Assembly (NCBI GenBank): GCA_023213395.1
Contig: CM041465.1
Coordinates: 163,563,741 to 163,627,740, forward strand
DNA length: 64,000 nucleotides
Direction: 5' to 3'
DNA from: Cycas panzhihuaensis
Taxonomy: Eukaryota; Cycadophyta
Part shown: piece by piece, positions 35,336 to 44,358 of the stretch
Position numbering within the stretch: the first letter of the stretch is position 1
How the letters are laid out: each line of letters opens with the position of its first letter
Position numbers and translations under genes: made by a program
Notes under the pieces: model-generated
What the model was told of the DNA's origin: nothing
The model's input: the letters and a program-made list of their open reading frames with translations, nothing else
The model's database searches: none

Positions 35336-36500
35336 AGCTCGCCACCACAAAATGGACGTCGAGAAGCTTCTAGATGCTGGGCTTATTACTTCTATTGACT
35401 ACCCTAAGTAGATCTCTAATATTGTTCCCGTTGCTAAAAAGAACGGGGCAATCCGTATCTACGTCGATTTTCGCGACATTAATAATGTTTGTCCCAAGGA
35501 TAATTTTTCGCTACCTTTCCTCGATCAAATCATTGATCGTACTGCCGGATTTGAAGTGATGTCCCTAATGGACAACTTCTCTAGCTATAACCAAATCCAG
35601 ATTTCCCCCGAAGACCGCGATAAGATGGCCTTCACTACTCCTTGGGGTACCTTCGCCTACAAGGCGATGCCCTTTGGCCTTAAGAATGTAGGCGCTACTT
35701 ACCAAAGAGCCATACATTTCATTTTCTATGACCTCATTGACGACACGTTGGAGGTCTTCATGGACGATATGATGGGTCTCTCCCGCGTTAGGGCCCATCA
35801 CCCTTCTGACTTGTGTGCTATCTTCTCACGATGCCGCAAGTATCACGTCAGTCTAAATCCTCTTAAGTGTGTGTTTGTCGTTACCTCGGGTAAACTCCTT
35901 GGATTCCTTATATCCAAACAAGGAATTCAAATCGACCCTGACAAAGTCAGGGTGATCCTTGACATGCCGCCACCTAGAACTCAACGGCAGATTAAGTCAT
36001 TTCTAGGAAGGCTTGGTTTTCTTAGGCGCTTCTTAGCCGACTTCGCTGTGAGCGCTAAACCCCTCATGAACCTATTGAAGAAGGGAGCTCCTTTTGCCTG
36101 GTCTAACAAGACCCAAAAGGCCTTCGAAGGACTCAAGGAAGCCCTAGCTTCTGCTCCTACATTGGCGCCTCTTCGATTCGATAGGCCCTTCATCCTGTAC
36201 ACCTCAGCGACTGACGAATCCTTGGGCACTATGCTAGCTTAGGAGGATGACTCAGGAACATAGAGAGCTATATATTTCATCACGTGACTCTCATGGTCAC
36301 GAGCTTAACTATTCCCCCGTTGAGAAGGAATGCCTCTCCTTGGTCCACACAACTAAGAAGTTCAGGCACTACTTGCTCGGCGACACCACCCGGGTGATCG
36401 TCCAATTCGATCCCTTGCGATACTTACTAACTCATTCAGATTTGACGGGTAGGGCTAGTCGTTGGGCCATCCTACTCCAAGAATTTGACCTTCATATCGT
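35336..36500 (+). pseudogene. pol: Gypsy-C reverse transcriptase and gypsy RNase H
   Basis: HKMDVEKLLDAG opens the domain. Then come KKNGAIRIYVDFRDIN, FSSYNQIQISPEDRDKMAFT, MPFGLKNVGATYQRA and the active site EVFMDDMMGLS near 35752, where the family has VYVDDM. The RNase H part (about 36170-36500) shows YTSATDESLGTMLA, VEKECLSLVHTTKKFRHYLL and FDPLRYLLTH with its acidic residues present. A TAG at 36240, one near 36258, and a frameshift near 36280 interrupt it. The domain ends KSKKGMIVAEQLVDSPIP and passes straight into the integrase zinc region, so no second RNase H lies here. Confidence 0.88.
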
Positions 36501-36599
36501 TAATCGGAAATCAAAGAAGGGAATGATAGTGGCCGAGCAACTCGTGGACTCCCCTATCCCTAACTCCTTTGGTGTTCTTGTTGACGACTCTCTCCCCGA

Positions 36600-37895
36600 T
36601 GAGTCTATCTTGACGATTCATGGAGCTTCTCCCCATCCGCTCATTGACAATGAGTGGTACAGTGACATAGTGCGGTATCTTACGCAGCAGCAATACCACC
36701 CCGACGCTAGTAATAAAGTTAGATCTCGTATCCAGACTTCTGCCAGGCAATATCTCCTCGTGGACGAGGTATTGTACAAGAGGTCCTTTGATGGGATCCT
36801 CCTCCACTGCATCACTGCCGAGCCGACTGTGTGCTTCGCGAATGCCACCACGGCATTTGTGGAGGTCACTTTAGGGGCCAATCCATGGCTCAGAGGATCC
36901 TCCGCACGGGCTATTTTTGGCCGTCTCTCTTTAGGGATGCTCATGCCTTTGCTCTGAAATGTCGGCGATGTCAGGAACACGCCAACATTTCCCATGTGCC
37001 TTCCGAGGCCCTGCATCCCATCGTTTCGCCATGGACCTTCGCTCAGTGGGGACTAGACCTCATTGGGGCTATCTCCCCACCTTCGTCATCGCAGCACAAG
37101 TTCATCTTGACTGCCACGAAGTATTTCACCAAATGGGCAGAGGCCATTCCTTTGATCACTACTCCTGGAAAAACGATTGCCACATTCATTTATCAGCATA
37201 TCATTTGCCGTTTTGGAATTTTGGACGTCCTAATCACCGATAATGGAACTCTTTTCTGTAATAAGGAGATGGATGAGCTTTGTGAGAAGTTTAAAATATC
37301 TCACAAGACTTCCTCCCCTTACTACCCTCAGGCGAATGGCTAGGTGGAGTCTTTTAATAAGACTCTTGTTAGCATTCTCAAGAAAACCATTGCTCAATCC
37401 CAAAGGGATTGGCACCTCCAGTTGCCCTCCGCCTTGTGGGCTTACTGCACCTCTATCCGTTCTGTCATAGGAATGACCCCGTTCTCCTTGGTCTACGGTA
37501 TCGAGGTGGTACTCCCACTGGAGGTGGAGATTCCGTCCTTGCGAGTCTCCCTTCAAGGTTTCATCGACGAAGAGTCGATCCGTCAGGCCCGCTTGTTGGA
37601 CTTCGAAGCTTTGGATGAGAGATGCTTAGCCGCCTATCAGGCTAACCTAGCATCCAAAGCCCGCTCACAAAGGGCCTACGATAAACACCTTCATTCCCGC
37701 CCTTTATTTCCTAGGGACTGTGTCCTCAAGCTTGAGTATCTCCATGACCGTTTGACCAAATTCAAACCTCGATGGGTTGGTCCTTTCGTCATTATCGAAT
37801 CCCTCGATAATGGTGCCTACAGGATAGCCACCCTGGAAGGGCTTGAATTTGAGAAATCTGTTAATGGAAAGTTCCTTAAGAAGTTTTATGCATGA
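36600..37895 (+). pseudogene. pol: Gypsy-C integrase
   Basis: After a frameshift near 36830 the zinc-binding part reads CHHGICGGHFRG and later CRRCQEHA. Core motifs are WGLDLIG, LITDNGTLF and YYPQANG, then a TAG stop (37341-37343), then VESFNKTL. All three acidic catalytic residues remain. From 37344 to 37895 the C-terminal 183 codons are open: WAYCTSIRSVIGMTPFSLVY, PLEVEIPSLRVSL and FKPRWVGPFVI, ending GKFLKKFYA. No chromodomain follows. That ending is typical of Tat integrase and supports the lineage call. Confidence 0.9.
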
Positions 37896-38479
37896 TCTCT
37901 CAGCGATCTCTTCGCCCCGCTCTGAAATGAGCCTAAACTACCATCTTAGGTTGTCCCCATTCTTCCCAACCATGGGTATGATGGCAGTTTAAGATGGGTC
38001 TTTCTTCATCCTTCTAGTTCCTTCTGCGAAGCCCGCGTTCCCATATCCTCTCAGGAACCTCTGTCATTTTGCTTGGGCATTCCCCAAACAAGAGGACACT
38101 TGGGGGCATCACGCCCTCTTTCCCCGCCTGCTGCTTCCTTTGCATAGTCCGCTATGCTCTCCTGTAGACGTGTATGCTACTCTATCCTCTAACCTCACAT
38201 CTCTCTGTCATTCCACTTACAACGTGCGTGTGTGCTCCTGTTAGACGTATAGCCATACATGGAAGGAAACATGTTCATAACACAAACACCCATAACATAA
38301 AATATCTATAGCATAACATTCACAATGCACAAAATAAACGTACATATCATCCACATATGATACACCATATACAGCATCTCATATCCGAATAGGATTCCAA
38401 CCACCCCATATATATACATCCAAAAATCATGTCACATCATACATCTGGGAAGCTGGTGTCCTTGCAGGGGGGGTACAAT
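37896..38479 (+). other. Post-pol non-coding region with hairpin and Tat-type ACTTGGGGGCAT word
   Basis: CCATCTTA (37941-37948) can pair with TAAGATGG (37990-37997), with an inner GGTTG/CAACC stem (37949-37953, 37967-37971). ACTTGGGGGCAT lies near 38098-38109, a word I associate with the region after integrase in Tat elements. No gene is supported; the 3' end of the antisense gene borders it. Confidence 0.5.
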
Positions 38480-39974
38480 CATATGGTCCTATATGACCCC
38501 CTGGAGGCCGTGCTTTCCCCTGTTAAAACCATGTATGCATATCCTACTGTTGTTACCTCGCTCCTGGGGTGCCATCTCCTGGTCTCTGTGATCCCTCTCC
38601 TGGGGATCATAAGCCTTCGAGGCTCCTCTTGGGCCTCCGCGAGCTGCCTACCTCGCTCTCCTCGTCCCGCGGCCATCTCGGGGTCGTCGTCGCCGTGTGG
38701 GTAAGGCCCCTGCCTGGCTCGACCTCGATACCATCTCGTGACTACCGATCGATCCGCCTAGATACGATCCCGCTCTCCCCAGAGTGCCTCCTCTGTCCCC
38801 CTAAGACGCTATGTGAGCACTACCAGCTGGGTTCTACTCTCAAAATCTCTGCCTGCTTCGCCTGGCCTCTGTGAGCTCGGACCTGCCTCACGTAGCTCAT
38901 CCCTCTCGCATCTCACGTCGTCCCTCTCCTACTACAGTCATCCCTAGGATGTCACGTGCTCTTGGGACTCTGTAGCCCATATATCCCTCGCCCTCACCAA
39001 CGAGGCGAATGCCTCTCTGTGGGCACCTGCCGCTCTAGGCTCATCACCTGCCTGGATGGGCGGTTGCCCCTCTGCGTAAACCTGAGGGAACATCTCCCTC
39101 ACCACAGCCTCTACCAATCTCTAGATCTCTGCTGCACCTGCCAATACAACATGCCATATGTCAGTCCTCATCTCACCATATACCACGATCAAATCAAACC
39201 AAACATCTATCTGGATGCCAAACGACTCTGGAAAGGTTAGGTCTCACCTGCTGTGGCCGTCGGCTCCTCTGGTCGTGCAGTATCCTCCTCTCCTGGCTCT
39301 CCGCCAGATCTGAGTGCCTCGTCCTTTGGCACCTCCTCTGCCTGGGTCTCTCTCCTCATGGGGGTGGGCCCAGCTCTCGTCCCTCCAGATCCCATCATGA
39401 TTCGTAGCCTGCGGGCCCTAGTCACGTGTCCCCTGACCTCGCCATGTGTCCTTGAAGGACTTGCCTCTCCTCCGGCAGCTCCAGATGGACCCTCTGTGGC
39501 TCCTACTATCCCCGAGGGACCTGCCTCCCCTGCAAGTCATGACGGGCTGGCCCCATCGTCTCCATCATCCCTGTCATCACTGCCGTCATCGCTTGCGGGC
39601 ACTCCTGCTCTGCCTGCCTCATCGTCGCTATCCCACCTCACCGTCCTGTAGGGCTCTGCCATGTAGTCTGGGAGGGTGAGGAGGTCTAGTGATGTGGCCT
39701 CCACCGATCGTCTAACATGGGCTCTGTCCTCTGTCCCCATCAGCCGAGTCTGCCACCTGTGGACCATCGGGGCCTGCTCTGTAATGGGGTGTGGTCCCCC
39801 CGCTGGTGCCACTGCCGCGAAGTGATCGAAGTACCAGCACTGTAGTAGCGTGCTGTATGATAGTCTGCCTCTCCCGGTCGTCCTGATAGTATCCAGTTGG
39901 GCGATGAGGTTCGTCGCTATTAGGGCTGCCCAGTCCATCCTCTCGCCGGCTTCGCAGCAGCGAACTGCATCCAT
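38480..39974 (-). pseudogene. Antisense gene of Gypsy-C: plant-mobile-domain-like protein, two exons
   Basis: Exon 1 (39974-39248) reads MDWAALIATNLIAQLDTI, then LSYSTLLQCWYFDHF, HRWQTRLMGTEDRAHVRRSV and TSLDLLTLPDYMAEPYRTV. This order (LLQ.W...HF, then RW, then LD.LT......PY) resembles the C-terminal part of the plant mobile domain. An acidic, low-complexity tail follows. A GT-AG intron (39247-39138) separates exon 2, which continues in phase to 38480: LVEAVVREMFPQVYAEGQ, then a charged ERDDVRCERDELRE coiled-coil-like part. Stops near 39537 and at several sites in exon 2 are mostly TAG/TGA, one step from CAG or CGA; no frameshift is needed between 39974 and 38480. The true start could be the ATG at about 39938 or lie further upstream. 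The function is unknown. Confidence 0.7.
39138..39247 (-). other. Intron of the antisense gene
   Basis: Donor ACAGCAG/GTGAGA and acceptor TATTGGCAG/GTGCAG on the minus strand, 110 bases, with a branch-point-like GACTGAC about 25-30 bases before the acceptor. Splicing joins a Gly codon (G + GT) and keeps one frame across both exons, which contain hundreds of codons. The intron itself has stops in that frame (GTGAGACCTAACC). Confidence 0.75.
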
Positions 39975-40329
39975 TCATCTACCTGGCACCTCCCTTCTGC
40001 ATCGTTTTGCACGCTACTCCCGTGCCTGCCCGAGTTTATACTCGTCTGGCTCGTTTCATCGCCCTGGACTCATTTTCGCGGCCCTTTATCGCTTTTGGGA
40101 TCCCTAAAGGGAATGCTCCCCCCGCCTGGGGGCATGTTTCGCTTTCTAAAGTGACCTTTTGGCACCCCAGGAGGCTTTTCCTTCTGCCCACCCTCTGCCG
40201 GTGACCGGATTGCTTGCTCTCGCCCTGGGTAACCTCATTGCTAGGTCCTCCTACCCTTCACGACCACCCTTTGCTTGCTTTTGAGTGCTGCTTTCATTAT
40301 CCATTATCTGCTTGGATTTTGTGTCACCT
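39975..40329. other. Bidirectional spacer between the antisense gene and the RNase H gene
   Basis: The two genes diverge from here, so this 350-base GC-rich stretch could hold promoters for both. No TATA box or other element is certain. A minus-strand continuation of the antisense gene (CQVDEWMQFAAAKPARG in another frame, around 39990-39940) hints that its true 5' end lies in this region. Confidence 0.4.
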
Positions 40330-40839
40330 ATGTCCATCTACATCTTTACCGACGGCAGAAGCTGCGGTAATCCTGGACCTTCTGCCGCTGCTTGGATTCT
40401 CCGCAGCCCTTCTGGACATGACCTCCTCCGCTCTGGGATCTTCCTCCCAGTTGCTACTAACAACGAAGCCGAGTACACAACTATTATCGAAGCCCTTACC
40501 GATGCTCTCCATTTCCATCATGGATCCATTGTTTTGCTTTGCGACTCTCAAGTTGTGGTGTCTCATCTCACCCAGGTTTACCACGTGCGATGCCCTCACT
40601 TGAGGACTCTTTCTTCTGTTGCCAGATCTCTCTTGGCCTGCTTTTCTTCTGTTGACATCCAGCATATCCCTCGGGCTCTCAACGCTGAGGCAAATAGTCT
40701 CGTTCACCTCATCCTTGAGCGCTGCCTTCCTCTCCTCACTGACCGCCCCTTAGACTTGCATGGCCTTCCTGTCGCCCAAGCCCCAGGTCATCTCACTTTG
40801 CTTTGTGATCTGTTCACACCTCCAAAACTTGGTTACTAA
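40330..40839 (+). CDS. Cellular/archaeal-type RNase H (aRNH) gene at the 3' end of Gypsy-C
   Basis: An uninterrupted 169-residue frame, start chosen at the ATG at 40330 because it directly precedes the domain. MSIYIFTDGRSCGNPGPSAA is the RNase HI opening (D.G...NPG.A). Then come the catalytic Glu in NNEAEYTTIIEAL, the third acid in LLCDSQVVVSHL, and the HIPRALNAEANSL tail. In that tail the fourth acid, usually N..AD.LA, is Asn. The glycine-rich NPG loop and spacing mark it as the aRNH type, not the gypsy RNase H already present in Pol. It would cut RNA in RNA-DNA hybrids. It is the only element gene here without a stop or frameshift. It has no Pol fusion and lies about 2.4 kb after integrase. 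Confidence 0.85.
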   Translation: MSIYIFTDGRSCGNPGPSAAAWILRSPSGHDLLRSGIFLPVATNNEAEYTTIIEALTDALHFHHGSIVLLCDSQVVVSHLTQVYHVRCPHLRTLSSVARSLLACFSSVDIQHIPRALNAEANSLVHLILERCLPLLTDRPLDLHGLPVAQAPGHLTLLCDLFTPPKLGY

Positions 40840-41149
40840 TGAGGTAAAACTATGGTACCCACTCTTTGCTTACTCTTTCACTTGATTATGCATGCTCTGT
40901 TGCAACTTTTGTGGTGGGGCGCCCTCACCTTTCTCGCTTCTAGTCGGCTTAGGTGGCTCATAGCATTTCTATGTTGTCTCCACCGCCGCTTTTGTATCCA
41001 CGCGTTCCGCCATGACACTCACCAGCACCCTTGCCTACTATTATGATCTTGATTGATATATCTATATACACATGTGCTACTGACAGTTGTGTTGCCAGCA
41101 TTTGCCATCGCACCAAGCTTCCGAGCGACGAGGCTCATTGCCATAAGGG
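40840..41149 (+). other. Region before the Gypsy-C 3' LTR
   Basis: No further gene. The expected polypurine tract is weak: only ATAAGGG immediately precedes the LTR start. A short frame rich in Leu and Trp (40852-41046) has no recognisable motif. Confidence 0.45.
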
Positions 41150-43713
41150 TGTTTCCGGCCGGGAATGGATAGGGAACCACCGACTCAGGTAAGTGCAGGT
41201 ATGTTTCTTGCATTGTCATCGCTTTCATTTGATGAGTGTTTGCTTGCATGTCTGCATGTGTGTGTGGCTTTGTGGGTGACTTTGTCGTCGTCCACACTTA
41301 TTTTAGCCTATGACGACTATAGCAGGGGCACACCCCTAGTGAGTGTGGCACCCTGGTGGCCACTTCACTTCCCGCATCTACCCTCCTCGCCTTAAGATCC
41401 ACTAGGTTTGCGCTACCTCTGCCCGTGTGATGACCCGTCATCATTTGGTCAACTTGCCACCCTAGTTGAGCCCTATTTTTGCTCCTTTGGACTTGTTTGT
41501 TGGCTCATTTGCCCCCGGGTAGGTGTTTCAGCCCCCCATTGGCCTTTTTTGTCATCCCACTTGACTAGGCCTGGCTCAGCCTATTTTTACCTCTGGGTTC
41601 GTATCGCTAGAATTTTCGTGGTACCACCGGAATATTCGCGGTACTGTGGGATTTGTGGCAGTACGACTGTTATAATTTATTTTTTAAATCCGCCGCGGCA
41701 ATTTCGCATTTATTGCGAAACTGCCACATGGCTCGTGACTTAACTCTCTTCTAAACGCACCCTAATCATTCGCTTTAGGGTTTGGTTTGAGTACTTAAGC
41801 CATTTTTGACTCATTTTTTAGGATTCTTTTGCTCACATTTGGAATTACTCTCAAGGAAACAACATTCTGCTCTGCTCTTCCTCATTGCTCATTAGCATCG
41901 GACCTGCATCCCTCCTACAGCATCCTGCTCTCCTTTGGTATGGCTAGGACATTCTCCCAGCCCCTCATGCACCTTAGAGAGGGCCCCTTAGAGTGGTTCC
42001 AGTAGATCTTTGCCCAAGTAGGCCACAAGTGCTTCAAGTGCAGGTGTTCCCCCTCCAACCTCCTTAGCAAGGTCCCAAACCTGCTATACTTTAGATCTGG
42101 GCTAATTTCTTAGCCCCTCTTCGCTACTCTTTGGCTGAGGCAAGTCCCTTGCCTCCCTCACTCAGGTATTTCTTGTTTTACATGGTTTTTCTTGTGATAT
42201 TCATACTCTATTTTGCTTGCTCCTTGCTTGTTTATGTGAGTTTGGTTCTTGTCTTTTAGTGGGCTATTTTGCCACTATTTTTGTGCCTCTCGCTTACTGC
42301 GTTGCTCAAGGCGTTGAGGGTTGGTATAGGCTTTGGGTAGGAGTTGGGTGGATTCCGTACCACCTTCCACGCTCCCTAAGCGGCTCTAAGCCCTCCAAAG
42401 CCTCCCTCTCGCTCCGTGCTGCCCTTGGCATGCAAGCAAGGGTTTGTAGGCCCTCTTTTGGCCGCTCAAACCAGCACTGTCACAAGTTGCAGCGCTGATT
42501 TAAGGACCCCTGTTCAGGATTGGGCAACATTCATAAGTCCCAACCGCTAGTCTTTGCCTAGCTTTCTTCCCGGCTGCCCGGCTTGCTCCACATAGCATCC
42601 CGGTTCGCCGTAGGTTTCCCTTGGCACCTCCTTGCCTCTTTGTTGCCGTTTCCAGCCCTTGCTCTCAGCCTTGTCCTCGCTGCCTTATGGCTCTTGAGGG
42701 GAGGTTAGGGCATCATTTGTAGGAAGTGGGCCACTCCGAGGCTCACCGATCATTTACTTTAGCTTGGGTTACTCTCTTTTGTGTACTTTCACCTTTGGAT
42801 TGATACTAATGCATGTGTATTTAGATTCTTATTTGTGTTGTTTAGACATATATTATTAGAATCTTATGTTGCATGTTAGTATCCTTCCTCCGGGAAGGGA
42901 GAGTTTGCCATTGCTTGTAGGTACTTAGGGAGCGTGGGGAGTTATCATCCGTTAGCCTCATTGCCGGTAAGTACCTTTGTAGACATTGCATTTCCGTATT
43001 GGTTCATTTATTTGCTCTTACTTGCTTCCTTTCTTTGGCACCGCATTTGATTTTCTGGGGAAGGTAAGGAAGCCCCTTTTTCATCCGCTACAACGTCCCG
43101 CGTCCAATGCGCCATGTGGAGTAGCTTGCTACCCTTCGAGGAGGTCTTCGCCACGCACGCCCTTGGTCTAGGTGCACATTCTACTTTTGCATCACTACCG
43201 CTCTTGTTTTCCTTTTTGGTTTCTCTTTAGTAATTAACACATTGAAGAGTAAAAGGGAAATTTAGTCTTGTGTTTGGTTATGTTTTGTTTGTTTCATTAC
43301 ATGCATTTTTGCTATCCATAGGGAAGGTTATAGGAACTCCTCTCCTCTACCTTTCCTCTTCTCCTCTTAGCCGTACAAGCCTCTCGCCTCCCTCGTTGCT
43401 GGTTAGCTTGTTTAGGCACGCTTTTAACTTGTCTTCCTTGGATCTTCTCCTTCCCCTTCCGGCCACCCAAGGGTGGGAAGATCCCGTCCGTAGGTCAACC
43501 TAGGTTTGTCTTACGCATCTTCACCCTTTGTTCGAAGTGGTGAAGGATCACTCGATAGTAGCCATACTCCATTGCAGATCCCGAACTCACGCTCTGGCGC
43601 ACGGGGCGCTCTGCGTGGTAGTTATCTTTCTTATAGGTTCTGCCTCCAGTTGTATCACCACCCACTCTCACCACACCTATCAGTTAGGTAGCCATCCCGT
43701 AGATGCGCGTCCA
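41150..43713 (+). repeat. Gypsy-C 3' LTR (2564 bp)
   Basis: TGTTTCCGGCC to GCGCGTCCA, collinear with the 5' LTR. Followed exactly by the CCATC duplication. Confidence 0.95.
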
Positions 43714-43718
43714 CCATC
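43714..43718 (+). other. Target-site duplication of Gypsy-C, right copy
   Basis: CCATC, identical to 28488-28492. Confidence 0.92.
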
Positions 43719-44300
43719 TGATAAAAAAATCATCTTAGCTTCTTTACATATGGAATCAGAACACTTCCAATGGTACCAATAAATAAAGAAGAAGTGTGAA
43801 GGAATATTGTATAAGTGGGAAAATATTTTAGAGGATCTTTCAATGCAATTTGATAATATTTGGGATGATGACTACTTTAGTCAGTTGGCTAAACTAAAAT
43901 AAGAAGGAACAATATTAAAGTACACTACAAAACACCAAAAATTGACCACCCTAGTTAATGATCTTAGTAATGAAAATTTGCTTGAACTCTACATTGGGGG
44001 TTTAAGAGAAGATATACGATATGAATTAGGCTTAATAAAATCGAGTATCCTAATAGAAGCAATCATAGTAGCCTGATAAATTGAAGCTAAAAATAGGGCT
44101 ACCTAAAAATATAATAGGATGGGAGAAGAGAAAAGAAGCCCATACATTTCTATAACATAAAGGATGACAACTATAGAGATGGATGAGAAAAGGTTACAGG
44201 GTATTTATTTTTGTTGTAATGAGAAGTGGAAAAAAGATCATAAATATTCAGAAAGATGAATATTCATCATTGAAGATGTATAGGAAGAAGATCTAGAAGA
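43719..44300 (+). pseudogene. gag: Gypsy-B Gag, continuation with zinc knuckle remnant
   Basis: It resumes in frame after the insertion: DKKIILASLHMESEHFQWYQ, then ENLLELYIGGLREDIRYELG. This is the end of the capsid domain, where GL....R.E... is conserved. A degraded CCHC knuckle, YFCCNEKWKKDHKYSE, lies near 44208-44258 with one Cys replaced by Tyr. Several TAA/TGA stops occur at expected Gln, Trp or Arg positions. Confidence 0.8.
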
Positions 44301-44358
44301 AGCTATTATAGAAGATGACACTACTCTTGAACCACTAGACATTGAAAAAGAGAACACA

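Larger units (their letters stand above)
28493..43713 (+). mobile_element. Gypsy-C, Tat-lineage Ty3/gypsy element with an antisense gene and a 3' RNase H gene
   Basis: A 15.2-kb element with 2.57-kb LTRs. Inside are a primer-binding site, one long gag-pro-pol reading (31238-37895), an antisense gene with an intron (39974-38480) and a sense RNase H gene (40330-40839). The integrase ending, PLEVEIPSLRVSL then LDERCLAAYQANL then GKFLKKFYA, is typical of the Tat group (Ogre, Retand and relatives). The LTRs differ at only about 10 of the first 285 bases, all transitions. It is much richer in GC than everything around it. Both facts say it is the youngest insertion here. Confidence 0.93.

Noticed and set aside
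31565-35398. Minus-strand and other-frame open stretches across Gypsy-C gag-pol
   Set aside because: They overlap the clear Gag, protease and Pol frame and show no motifs. Shadows of coding DNA.
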